Shown here piece after piece: positions 17,761 through 25,890 of a stretch of DNA of 64,000 nucleotides. Origin of the DNA: Viridibacillus arenosi (GTDB lineage: Bacteria > Bacillota > Bacilli > Bacillales_A > Planococcaceae); the NCBI RefSeq assembly GCF_001955655.1, contig NZ_MSPW01000009.1:62001-126000 (forward strand). The letters run 5' to 3'. The notes beneath the pieces were generated by a model. The model was not told the origin of the DNA. It worked only from the letters and a program-made list of their open reading frames with translations, and searched no databases. Both the position numbers and the translations under genes were made by a program. Positions within the stretch are counted from its first letter, which is position 1. Each line of letters starts with the position of its first letter.

Positions 17761-20700
17761 CTGCTTTAGTCTCCTTTCGAATTTGCTCAATAACATCTTC
17801 TTTCTTACCGATTGGTTGTAAATATCGATAATGTTGATTTGCATCTGTTGTATCAAACTGACATACGCTTTTAAATGAGCAATACTCGCAAGCTGTACGT
17901 GTTTTCATACGGTATGGACTTATATCAGTATGACCTGCTAAAATGCCCTCACCAGCCTGTTGATGCTTGTGACGCACAAAATTCCGCAGATGCCCCATAT
18001 CTTGAGTCGAGATAACAGAAGACATTTTCGGAGAAACAGTACCATCCTTCTTACCCACATAAACTGGTACTACTTGTGAATGGCCGCCTTCTTCTAGCGC
18101 CTCATCCATATCAATCAAAGTCTCTCGATCATCTAATAAAAGGCCCTTCATCTTGAATTCTTTTAATCGTTCCAGCTCCGCCTGTTGGCCATCCAAATTA
18201 TCATGTGGCTTTAACATCGGATTGTGGACATGTATATATAACACACCACCAGCTTCTGAATGTAACGGCAACCATGCCTCTGAATTCTCAACAGCCACAT
18301 CTAAATAGGTTAACATTTGTAAAGATAGACCATAATACACATCATTTAAATCTAGTTTTTTCGAAGAAGATTTATAATCTACAACGCGAATATACGGCTT
18401 ATCATTGATTGTAGTTGCATCTACTCGGTCAATTCGACCACGCATTTGCATTTTCTTACCGCCATCTAATTTGATCATTAATGGTGGTAAGGGTTCCCCC
18501 GGTCCAAATGCAGCTTCTAGAGCAATCGGTTTGAAATTTGATACACGTGCATGTTGACTTAAAGAAAGCATCGTTCTTTGTACGATCAATGTCAGTTTTC
18601 GTTGAATATAACGATAACGGGATGTACTCATTAAAATTTGGTGATACAACAGTGGAGAAATCTTATCCACTGCTCGTTTTGCTAAATCAGCACATTGCTC
18701 TGGCGTCAACTGACCCCATTTAATATTCTTCTCATGTGTTTCCTCAGAAATCCATTTTAACGCTGCATGGAATAAGTCTCCGATCGTCGGTGTTTCAAGT
18801 CGATATTCAGCACGCTCCTCAAGACGTAAACCATAAGTAGAAAAATGGGAAAACGGACAACCATAAAACTTCTCAATACGTGAAACACTTGAGGTAAGAG
18901 TTGAGCCATACAAGGCATCGGTGATATCAGGTGTAAGTTGCTCTGCTTTATTCAGCACTGTTAATGGACGCATTAAACGCTCTAGAATATCCGACCAATA
19001 AGGATCCTCTTCATAATACGCCTGTAACGCACGCCATTCAGGTGTTAGCCCCTTTCCATGCTCAGCTTGTCTCAGTTGCATCATTAAATAGGCTAAAGAT
19101 GTATTAGGGTGATTAATATAAGGGAGATCCGAGAGCTCTGATAAAGCTTCAGTTGGATCTATTAACGCTTTTGTAAATGGTGCATTAGGAATAAGTTGCT
19201 GTAACTTCTTCACATATAGGGATGGTAATAATGCTTTACTTTCTTCATCTGCAATGGCATAACTAACAACGAGTTTTTCAGAAGCCATGGTTAAGGCACG
19301 ATAGGTGATGAATGATTCTTCTAACAATCGCGTTTTAGATGTTGGTGCCAGTTCCATTCCAAGTTGCATAAACCATTCACGTTCTGCATCAGAAAGTAAT
19401 CCTTCATGGTCCATCCTTTGTGGATATACCCCTTCATTCATACCGATTACAAAAACAGCTTTCATATTCGTTAAACGAGACAAATCTGCTGTTGCAATGG
19501 TCACTTGGTCTAATGACGGTGGGATACGTGAAAATTCTAATGTATCAAACCCTTCCTCTAAAGTGTGAAGTGCTTCTTCTAGTGTCATTTCTTGTTCACC
19601 AAACATCATGACGAACTGATCAAGTACATCTACCCATTGATTCCAAGCTTGTTCATGTTCACTTGCGGCTAACAGTTGGCCTTTGTCTATTTCTTTATCT
19701 TTTAAATCTTGTAGTTTTTCATAAACTTCGAGATTTTCAATAAAATTAAACAGAGCTGTTGCGAAATCACGTCCCGTTTTACAGCTAGTTAATTGATTTT
19801 CTAATTCTTTTAAAGGTTCTCTTACTTTACTACGCGCTGCTTCAATTTCTTGTTGGAAGGCGCGCTCTTCATCTGTTTGATTTTTTGTTAAAAATTCCAG
19901 TCCACGATATTTTTTATATAGCCAACGATTCTCATCAAACCAGCGTTCACTATAGATTCCTTGCGCGATAACAAAGTTTTCCAAACGGTCTGCTCGCTCC
20001 CGCCAAACTTGTAAATCCGCATCTACTGGGAAAAACAAATCCGTTTTTACTGCACGGAAAATAGGCTCGTACTTCCAATCAGATTGAATAACCTCCAGAG
20101 CCGAACGACTTAGTTCAATTAATGGATGGTGAAGCATGGGCTTTTTCTGACTCACGAAAACTGGAATATCGTATTGAGGGAAAATTGTCGCAAACAGTGG
20201 ATCATATACATCAGCCTGACGATATAAAATAGCCATCTCACGATAACGAATTGCGTCATTTTGCATAAATTCTCTAATTTTTCTCGCAATAGCATGTACT
20301 TCTGCACGGCGATTAACTGCTTCAATAATCTCAAAATCCTCGGAAGAGTTACACATTGCTTCATCTTGTAAATCAAATTTTTCTTCGATACATTTCAAAT
20401 CATTGTTTTGAAAACGAAATGTTGTTTGACAATGTACAGTTCGTTCTACTTCAATACCTTCTTCAAATGCTAATTCTTTTAAGCGTACACTTGTCCGAGC
20501 AGATTGATAAAATAGTGCTTGTTCATCGTCTGCATCAGCATCTGACTCCATAGGTAAAACAACCGTTACTCGACGTGCTACTTTTAATAATTCTTGCACT
20601 AGTTCAAATTCTCGTGTTGTGAACGCTGTAAATCCATCAATATAAATATCTGCAGATTGAATAATTTCCGAATCCTTTAGCTGTGCTGTTAGCAAGGGGA

Positions 20701-21253
20701 AATAACCTTCACTATCAATATATGTAGTACCTAATCGCTCTTCTAAAGCTGACAATAATAACTGAAGATCATGTGCCTTATCGCGCAATGTTTGTGGTGC
20801 ATTCATACCTTCAAAATCTGATAGAAGCAGTTCTAATGTTTTGCTATCTAAACTATAGCGATTAAATTCCTTTAATAAAGTTTCCATCTCATCCGTAAAA
20901 CCACGTTTTCCAGCAGCTTGACGGAACAATGAAAACTGTTCTTTATTATCCTCTAATAAACGTTTGATAAGCATTCGATAACCGAACCCGTTAATCTCTT
21001 GTCGGCTAATACCACCAGTTTCTTGCAGGACGCGCCACGCTAAACGCTTAAACGTTGTAACTTGCGCTCGAATAAGTCCTGATACACCGTATCGATGTGT
21101 TAAATCATATTCAGAAGAAAATGACATTTGGTCAGGGACAAGTAAGAAAATTGGTGCCCCTATCGACTGTTCCTTTACAATATCAACTATTTCATGATGA
21201 ATAAGCGTCGATTTTCCAGAGCCTGACCTTCCGGAAACGATACGCAGTGACAT
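17717..21253 (-). CDS. addB: ATP-dependent helicase/nuclease subunit B
   Basis: The 1178-residue partner of AddA. The N-terminal SGRSGSGKST is a Walker A motif; the helicase-like body recognises Chi. The C-terminal nuclease domain has RVVDYKSS and ends with an iron-sulfur cluster motif, CEYCSFKSVC (three cysteines near 1120-1131), which needs a fourth cysteine upstream (probably in FYGCPFSHF). ATG 21253 (MSLRIVSG) has GGGGGAG five bases upstream; the start eight codons earlier has none. It is the first gene of the addBA unit, as in other Firmicutes. Confidence 0.95.
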   Translation of the reverse strand: MSLRIVSGRSGSGKSTLIHHEIVDIVKEQSIGAPIFLLVPDQMSFSSEYDLTHRYGVSGLIRAQVTTFKRLAWRVLQETGGISRQEINGFGYRMLIKRLLEDNKEQFSLFRQAAGKRGFTDEMETLLKEFNRYSLDSKTLELLLSDFEGMNAPQTLRDKAHDLQLLLSALEERLGTTYIDSEGYFPLLTAQLKDSEIIQSADIYIDGFTAFTTREFELVQELLKVARRVTVVLPMESDADADDEQALFYQSARTSVRLKELAFEEGIEVERTVHCQTTFRFQNNDLKCIEEKFDLQDEAMCNSSEDFEIIEAVNRRAEVHAIARKIREFMQNDAIRYREMAILYRQADVYDPLFATIFPQYDIPVFVSQKKPMLHHPLIELSRSALEVIQSDWKYEPIFRAVKTDLFFPVDADLQVWRERADRLENFVIAQGIYSERWFDENRWLYKKYRGLEFLTKNQTDEERAFQQEIEAARSKVREPLKELENQLTSCKTGRDFATALFNFIENLEVYEKLQDLKDKEIDKGQLLAASEHEQAWNQWVDVLDQFVMMFGEQEMTLEEALHTLEEGFDTLEFSRIPPSLDQVTIATADLSRLTNMKAVFVIGMNEGVYPQRMDHEGLLSDAEREWFMQLGMELAPTSKTRLLEESFITYRALTMASEKLVVSYAIADEESKALLPSLYVKKLQQLIPNAPFTKALIDPTEALSELSDLPYINHPNTSLAYLMMQLRQAEHGKGLTPEWRALQAYYEEDPYWSDILERLMRPLTVLNKAEQLTPDITDALYGSTLTSSVSRIEKFYGCPFSHFSTYGLRLEERAEYRLETPTIGDLFHAALKWISEETHEKNIKWGQLTPEQCADLAKRAVDKISPLLYHQILMSTSRYRYIQRKLTLIVQRTMLSLSQHARVSNFKPIALEAAFGPGEPLPPLMIKLDGGKKMQMRGRIDRVDATTINDKPYIRVVDYKSSSKKLDLNDVYYGLSLQMLTYLDVAVENSEAWLPLHSEAGGVLYIHVHNPMLKPHDNLDGQQAELERLKEFKMKGLLLDDRETLIDMDEALEEGGHSQVVPVYVGKKDGTVSPKMSSVISTQDMGHLRNFVRHKHQQAGEGILAGHTDISPYRMKTRTACEYCSFKSVCQFDTTDANQHYRYLQPIGKKEDVIEQIRKETKADEGNSCEAGDSDLD

Positions 21254-21383
21254 TCTAACTCCCCCTCTTTTAATCAAGATAAAATTCCAATCGCTTTACT
21301 ATTTATGCTCAAAAATATGTAGACCTGAACAAAAGAACGTTTGTTCCTATTTTATATTATAAATAGAACAGTGGCAAATTACT

Positions 21384-22004
21384 TCACTTTTTATTCGTTC
21401 GGGAAGCTCTTCTCATATCTTCTTCTACTTTTGCATTTAAATGTCCTTCAGCCATTTTTCCACCCCACCACATAACCCCTATCAATATAACGATTATACC
21501 AGTACGGATAGGATCTGTTATTAGCGCTTTTAAATCTGAGCCAATCCAGCTAATAACGAAAATCATAACAAGTTTTGAAGCCATTATTGTAAATAAATAA
21601 TGATGGCGCTTTAAATTGGATAAGCCCGCGACAATATTAACTAGCGCTGAAGGTGTAAAAGGAAAACATAGCAAAATAAATAACGGAGTAAACCCTTTCA
21701 GTTCAACCCAATGAATTAATTTTTTCACCGTAGCACGATTTGTTACGTAGTTCAATAATCGACTTTGCCCATATTTTCTTACGATCAAAAATACACAATA
21801 TGATCCTAACACCGCTCCGCTCCAAGAAAGTAGAAAACCAATCCATAACCCATATGCACTGGCATTTGCAACGACAAATGCTGCTAGTGGAAGGAATGGT
21901 AAGAAAGATTCAATAAGTGGCAGTAATATACCTAGAAGTGTGCCAAATAATCTATATTCTTTTGCTAATTCATGAAAATTTTCTAACGTTAACCAGTCAG
22001 GCAT
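21384..22004 (-). CDS. TVP38/TMEM64 family membrane protein (YhjE-like)
   Basis: A 206-residue polytopic protein of the DedA/TVP38 (VTT domain) superfamily. About five or six helices are visible, with the conserved re-entrant features LPLAAFVVANASAYG and a central FCFPFTPSALVNIVAGL-type segment. Relatives act as lipid scramblases or in membrane homeostasis; the substrate is not evident here. ATG 22004 (MPDWLTL) follows AGGGAG by six bases. It lies upstream of addBA on the same strand, as yhjE does near addBA in B. subtilis. The C-terminus is basic and polar. Confidence 0.8.
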   Translation of the reverse strand: MPDWLTLENFHELAKEYRLFGTLLGILLPLIESFLPFLPLAAFVVANASAYGLWIGFLLSWSGAVLGSYCVFLIVRKYGQSRLLNYVTNRATVKKLIHWVELKGFTPLFILLCFPFTPSALVNIVAGLSNLKRHHYLFTIMASKLVMIFVISWIGSDLKALITDPIRTGIIVILIGVMWWGGKMAEGHLNAKVEEDMRRASRTNKK

Positions 22005-22073
22005 ATGTTTCTCCCTCTCTAACAAATAGCGTCTTGTAGGTATCCCAATTGAGGGATGAGCACTACTTAAAAG

Positions 22074-22628
22074 TTACTGTTTATATTGTAATATAAAGTG
22101 CAGGACAGTCATTTCATCTGCTGTATTCGTATATTGATGGATTTGATGTCCTTTAAATACGAGCGTATCACCGACATTTAAGGTTTCACTCATATCACCA
22201 GCTTCGACAACTACTTGTCCTTTTATAGCCGTTATGGTTTCTTCTACCCCATCAGTATGTGCATCACTCTTATGACTACATCCCGGATCCATTTCTACTT
22301 TAAAGAGTTCCCATCCCCGTTCAGGGTCATAAGGAATAATAGAATACACGCGATATTTTCCTTCGTTCTCCGTGACAAATGGCATTTCTGCACTATTTAT
22401 TTTTAAAAATTGCTCCTTCGGCTGTTGTAATAATGTTGAAAATGAAATGCGTAAACCGGCGGCAATTTTCCAAATCGTCGACACAGTAGGATTGGATTCT
22501 CCTTTTTCCATTTGTGCTAACTGACCTTTACTTACATCAGTTAATTTAGCCATATCATCTAAGCTCAGCAAACGTTGATGACGGATTTTCTTCAATTGTT
22601 TTCCTAAATTACGGCTTATTTCTTCCAT
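22074..22628 (-). CDS. XRE-family regulator with C-terminal cupin sensor
   Basis: A 184-residue regulator. Its N-terminal helix-turn-helix spans about residues 8-62 (LSLDDMAKLTDVSKGQLAQMEKG). Its C-terminal cupin barrel covers about 105-182 (SHKSDAHTDGVEE and GDTLVFKGHQIHQY). This HTH-cupin architecture often controls amino-acid transport genes and senses a small ligand. It is divergent from azlCD, so it probably regulates that exporter. ATG 22628 has AGAGGTG six bases upstream; the GTG three codons earlier is inside that ribosome site. Confidence 0.87.
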   Translation of the reverse strand: MEEISRNLGKQLKKIRHQRLLSLDDMAKLTDVSKGQLAQMEKGESNPTVSTIWKIAAGLRISFSTLLQQPKEQFLKINSAEMPFVTENEGKYRVYSIIPYDPERGWELFKVEMDPGCSHKSDAHTDGVEETITAIKGQVVVEAGDMSETLNVGDTLVFKGHQIHQYTNTADEMTVLHFILQYKQ

Positions 22629-22640
22629 AAATTTCACCTC

Positions 22641-22673
22641 TTGTATATTTTATCATACAGTTGTATACTTTAT
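22641..22673 (+). promoter_or_regulatory. azlC promoter overlapped by two direct repeats
   Basis: TTGTAT (22641-22646), a 17-base spacer and TATACT (22664-22669) form a good sigma-A promoter for azlC. The direct repeat TTGTATAYTTTAT occurs at 22641-22653 and 22661-22673, 20 bp apart. It covers both promoter elements and is a likely operator for the divergent XRE-cupin regulator. Confidence 0.65.
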
Positions 22674-22698
22674 TAAACATTTCAATGGAGGACCAAAC

Positions 22699-23406
22699 AT
22701 GAAAAAACTTAGCTTCTCAGCTGGTATGAAGGCAGGTTCTAGTATTGCGATCGGCTACTTTCCAATTGCACTGACATTTGGTTTGCTCGCAAAAACAACT
22801 GGTCTGTCAATGATTGAAGCAACGGCTATGAGTATACTCGTTTACGCTGGGGCTTCACAGTATATAGCATTAAATTTATTGACAACAGGGACAGATCCTT
22901 TACTGATTGTTCTTAATACTTTTGTCGTAAATATCCGTCACTTTTTAATGACGGCATCACTAAATGAAAAGATGCAATCCGAAACAAAATGGAAAAAATC
23001 CATCTATGCTTTTTGGGTAACTGATGAATCATTTTCTGTACTTGCAACACGAAAAGAAGAAAAGCTACCTACTTCATTTGGTGTCGGTGTAATGCTCGTT
23101 GCATATGGGAGCTGGGTTGTTTTCACAGCAGTTGGTCACTTAATAGGTGCAAATTTACCAGCCTTTTTGCAAGTCGCCATGGGGATTGCTCTATATGCTA
23201 TGTTTGTCGGCCTTTTAGTTCCTTCTATGAAGGGTAATCGTAAAGTAGTTATGCTCGCTTTACTAGCTGCAGTTATTAACTGCTTTTTCTACTGGACACA
23301 AATTTTATCAACTGGCTGGGCATTATTAGTTGCTGCTCTTGTTTCTTCAATAACAGTTGAAATCGTTTATGCAAATCGTGCAAAACGTAAAGGAGGTTTT
23401 GTGTAA
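22699..23406 (+). CDS. azlC: Branched-chain amino acid exporter, large subunit
   Basis: A 235-residue AzlC-family permease with about six or seven membrane helices and the family pattern GYFPIALTFGLLA near the start and AGASQYIALNLL around residue 50. With AzlD it exports branched-chain amino acids and toxic analogues such as 4-azaleucine. GGAGG lies eight bases before ATG 22699. The stop overlaps the azlD start as TAATG. The adjacent divergent HTH-cupin gene suggests ligand-dependent control. Confidence 0.93.
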   Translation: MKKLSFSAGMKAGSSIAIGYFPIALTFGLLAKTTGLSMIEATAMSILVYAGASQYIALNLLTTGTDPLLIVLNTFVVNIRHFLMTASLNEKMQSETKWKKSIYAFWVTDESFSVLATRKEEKLPTSFGVGVMLVAYGSWVVFTAVGHLIGANLPAFLQVAMGIALYAMFVGLLVPSMKGNRKVVMLALLAAVINCFFYWTQILSTGWALLVAALVSSITVEIVYANRAKRKGGFV

Positions 23407-23714
23407 TGGGTTCTTGGTACTGGTGGATGCTTATTGGTATGGCACTTGTGACGTATATTCCACGCGCAATTCCGTTAACATTTTTAGAGGGAAAAGAATT
23501 ACCCCCTATTATTTCAGGTGTTTTACAAAATATCCCTTATGCAATTTTAGGTGCAATGATTTTCCCAGCAATACTACTGATTAAAGAGGGCGATATTTTA
23601 TTCGGCTTAGTTGGAACTGTAACTGCTTTTGTCATCGCATTTGCAGGTGCTAATGTGATCATCGTTGTAATTGGTGCTATTGCCATTTTATCAATTTACA
23701 GTTTTTTCTTTTAG
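23406..23714 (+). CDS. azlD: Branched-chain amino acid exporter, small subunit
   Basis: A 102-residue AzlD-family protein with three or four helices. The conserved YIPRAIPLTFL near residue 20 and the LQNIPYAILGAMIFPAIL segment match the family. It is translated from an ATG that shares a base with the azlC stop codon, with AAAGGAGG upstream inside azlC, so the two subunits are coupled. No clear terminator follows; only a T-rich stretch. Confidence 0.93.
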   Translation: MGSWYWWMLIGMALVTYIPRAIPLTFLEGKELPPIISGVLQNIPYAILGAMIFPAILLIKEGDILFGLVGTVTAFVIAFAGANVIIVVIGAIAILSIYSFFF

Positions 23715-23729
23715 TTTTTTCTAAATTAT

Positions 23730-23758
23730 TTGACTTTTCGTTCAATGCAGTATATAGT
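23730..23758 (+). promoter_or_regulatory. Promoter of the SAM riboswitch transcript
   Basis: TTGACT (23730-23735), a 17-base spacer and TATAGT (23753-23758) give a near-consensus sigma-A promoter. It would start RNA about 30 bases before the riboswitch aptamer. Confidence 0.75.
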
Positions 23759-23796
23759 AATATATAATTCTTACAACAATTACATAGTAATATCAC

Positions 23797-23905
23797 TTTC
23801 TTATCCAGAGAGACTGAGGGACAGGCCCTATGAAGTCTCGGCAACAGATTCGCGTATGAACACTGTGCCAATTCCTACAAGCATCATTTGCTTGAAAGAT
23901 GAGAA
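23797..23905 (+). promoter_or_regulatory. SAM-I (S-box) riboswitch aptamer
   Basis: The aptamer has the conserved core AGAGAG...GAGGGA...GGCCC..TGAAG...CGGCAAC, then GTGCCAATTCC and a terminal GATGAGAA. The P1 helix pairs TTCTTATC (23797-23804) with GATGAGAA (23898-23905) over eight pairs. S-boxes bind S-adenosylmethionine and end transcription when it is plentiful. No methionine or SAM-pathway gene follows on the plus strand; the next gene (csbA) is on the other strand. Confidence 0.94.
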
Positions 23906-23928
23906 CGAGATGGTTCGTATATATTTGA

Positions 23929-23972
23929 GAGCCTATTGTTTTCTTTCTGGTAAAGGAGCAATAGGCTCTTTT
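23929..23972 (+). terminator. Riboswitch expression-platform terminator
   Basis: A 10-bp perfect stem, GAGCCTATTG / CAATAGGCTC, is followed by TTTT. It starts 24 bases after the aptamer, the usual arrangement for S-box attenuation. Confidence 0.88.
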
Positions 23973-24190
23973 CGTTCAATAAAGAAGGTTGATGATCTCA
24001 ATTGTTTGCTAAGAAACTCTCATTTGAGTATCGCCCATTTGCGAGAAAATCTATTCATTCACTCCCATTCGAGTATAGTCATTTAATTTAGTTGTTACCC
24101 ATTTGTATTAACTATTCTTTCCGCTCTCATTCGAGCAATATATTTATTAATACTACTCATTCGTAGCTCACATTCCATTCAGGTCATTTC
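23973..24190. repeat. Gene-free region with small imperfect palindromes
   Basis: Short palindromes with a CATTYG centre recur: CTCATTTGAG (24019-24028), CGCCCATTTGCG (24032-24043), CTCCCATTCGAG (24062-24073), CTCTCATTCGAG (24124-24135) and CTACTCATTCGTAG (24153-24166). A related CTCATTCGA sits in the terminator loop at 24215-24223. No gene with a ribosome site is visible between the riboswitch and csbA. Confidence 0.6.
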
Positions 24191-24201
24191 CTGGCAAAGC
24201 A

Positions 24202-24236
24202 AAAGCCCGATTGTCTCATTCGACAAATCGGGCTTT
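24202..24236. terminator. Terminator between csbA and the riboswitch region
   Basis: AAAGCCCGATTTGTC-type arms (AAGCCCGATTGTC / GACAAATCGGGCTT) with flanking A and T runs form a strong hairpin just after the csbA stop codon. Confidence 0.8.
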
Positions 24237-24247
24237 CTTTTTTATTC

Positions 24248-24478
24248 TTATTGTTCTTTTTTGCGATTCATCATGCGCGTGGCATACCAAAAGCCAACTG
24301 TCAATGAAAATGCATCAATGACATATAAAAAAGTTGTATGTGTAAAACCAGCATAAACTGAAGCTGCAATAAGCGCTACAGATAACGCTAAAGCTACATA
24401 ATGACCGAATGTGATACGTGTAAATAATACGACGAGTAATCCTGGAATGAACAGCGCTAAAATTACTTTAGTAACCAT
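24248..24478 (-). CDS. csbA: CsbA-like DUF2198 membrane protein
   Basis: A 76-residue protein with two or three membrane helices, identical in length to B. subtilis CsbA and with the same style of start (MVTKVILALFIPGLLVVLFTR). The function is unknown; the B. subtilis gene is sigma-B controlled. Here it follows minJ closely (19 bases) and no sigma-B-type promoter is visible in between, so it is probably transcribed with minJ. Its neighbourhood with minJ, ctpB and uvrBA agrees with synteny. Confidence 0.82.
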   Translation of the reverse strand: MVTKVILALFIPGLLVVLFTRITFGHYVALALSVALIAASVYAGFTHTTFLYVIDAFSLTVGFWYATRMMNRKKEQ

Positions 24479-24497
24479 AGAATCTATTTTTTCTCCT

Positions 24498-25667
24498 TTA
24501 TCTTACGACGAGTAGACCGATTTTGTAATGATCATGTCGATGAATAACATGTTGTCGCAAGCGAACTTCGCCTTCATGATTTAATACTTCAATACGACAG
24601 TGCGCAGCATTTATTTGCAACGCTTCGTATAACTCTTCTTCTTTCTGCACTTCAAGACCATTCACCTTACGTATACATTCGCCCACCTGTAATCCCATCG
24701 CTTGTGCAGGAGATCCTGGTAAGACAGCGGCAATAACTACACCAGAATCTCGCGGAGTTACCGCATAGCCTGCATTTCGCTCGGTCCAAGCATATATAAC
24801 CGAAATTAATACACGCCCACCTACAGCGATACAAACAGCGATAAAGCCAAGAACAGTTACCTTGTATGCAATGCCTGCTCCTATTAGCACAATTATAGCT
24901 AATGAGATAATGGTTCTCCCCATTCGAGGATAAAAGTGAACAGGCAATGTTTTACGTGTGCGCTGCTGAAATCCAATCACAACTGGTACTAATATAATTG
25001 AAAACGTAGAATCAAACATCGTAAATTTTGGCCAATATGGTATATATTCTTGTATTAAACCACCAGGAATAACGAAGAAGATTGGTAACAACCATAACCT
25101 TTTCACTAAATATGTAGTGGCCGGCATTCCACGCTCAGACTTTTCTAATCTTGGTGAAGCAAAATTCTTTGCATGCTTGTAGATGAGTATACCTTCAGCT
25201 AATAAGAGTAAACCGATAAACGCTGGTATAACTACATATAAACCTAAGTCCATCGATTCTCCAGAAAACGTCCATCCTAAAAAATCAAAAGACTTGTCAT
25301 TCGCAGATAAATACCAAATAACACCGAAAGCTATAGCGAAGGGATAAACCGCTGAAGCTGTATAATAATAAAAAGTTAAAATACAAATGATACTAGCGCA
25401 ACTGAATAACACTAAATATTCAAATGGTACAACTAATCCAATTGCAATGCTTACTATCGATATGCCAAGTGCTAATAGCCATCCATCTTTTAACAAGAAA
25501 AGCGTTTCTGTCCAGCCCCAGCGTATCCTTGTATTAAATGATTTACGCTCTGTAATTACTCGTCGATAGCCTAGTAATATGGCAAAAATAATGGCAATGT
25601 ATAGAATTGGATTTAAAAAGAAACGGCCAATGCCTTTTACAAGCTCTACTATTATATCTAAGTACAT
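24498..25667 (-). CDS. minJ: MinJ-like topological determinant of cell division (PDZ membrane protein)
   Basis: A 389-residue protein with about eight membrane helices (residues 10-285) and a C-terminal PDZ domain (about 300-385, with VVIAAVLPGSPAQAMGLQVGECIRKVNG). This is the architecture of MinJ, which links DivIVA to MinCD and stops division next to finished septa. B. subtilis MinJ has 397 residues. ATG 25667 follows AAGGTG by nine bases; the GTG four codons earlier lies inside that site. It lies next to ctpB and ftsXE as in B. subtilis. Confidence 0.85.
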   Translation of the reverse strand: MYLDIIVELVKGIGRFFLNPILYIAIIFAILLGYRRVITERKSFNTRIRWGWTETLFLLKDGWLLALGISIVSIAIGLVVPFEYLVLFSCASIICILTFYYYTASAVYPFAIAFGVIWYLSANDKSFDFLGWTFSGESMDLGLYVVIPAFIGLLLLAEGILIYKHAKNFASPRLEKSERGMPATTYLVKRLWLLPIFFVIPGGLIQEYIPYWPKFTMFDSTFSIILVPVVIGFQQRTRKTLPVHFYPRMGRTIISLAIIVLIGAGIAYKVTVLGFIAVCIAVGGRVLISVIYAWTERNAGYAVTPRDSGVVIAAVLPGSPAQAMGLQVGECIRKVNGLEVQKEEELYEALQINAAHCRIEVLNHEGEVRLRQHVIHRHDHYKIGLLVVR

Positions 25668-25797
25668 TTTCCGTATCACCTTCCGTAGTGTATCTAGTAG
25701 TTTGTCTATTTTTTAATTGTATCAAACGAATGTTTGAAAACGTAGTGGTATTTGGATTATATTTCATAATAAGAGCCTATTCTGGGTGAAATATAAG

Positions 25798-25852
25798 AAA
25801 AAAGCTTGTAAAGGTGGGCCATTTCTAAAAATTATAAGGCTCAAGCTTTTTT
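25798..25852 (-). terminator. Terminator of ctpB
   Basis: AAAAAGCTTG / CAAGCTTTTT outer stem with an inner GGGCC/GGCT pairing and a minus-strand T run, 40 bases beyond the ctpB stop. Confidence 0.7.
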
Positions 25853-25890
25853 ATTAACTACTTTTTACAAATAAATTGCTTTTAAATTCA

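Noticed and set aside
24019-24166. Possible CRISPR array
   Set aside because: The repeated units are short palindromes of 10-14 bases with changing arms and irregular spacing, and no cas genes are present.
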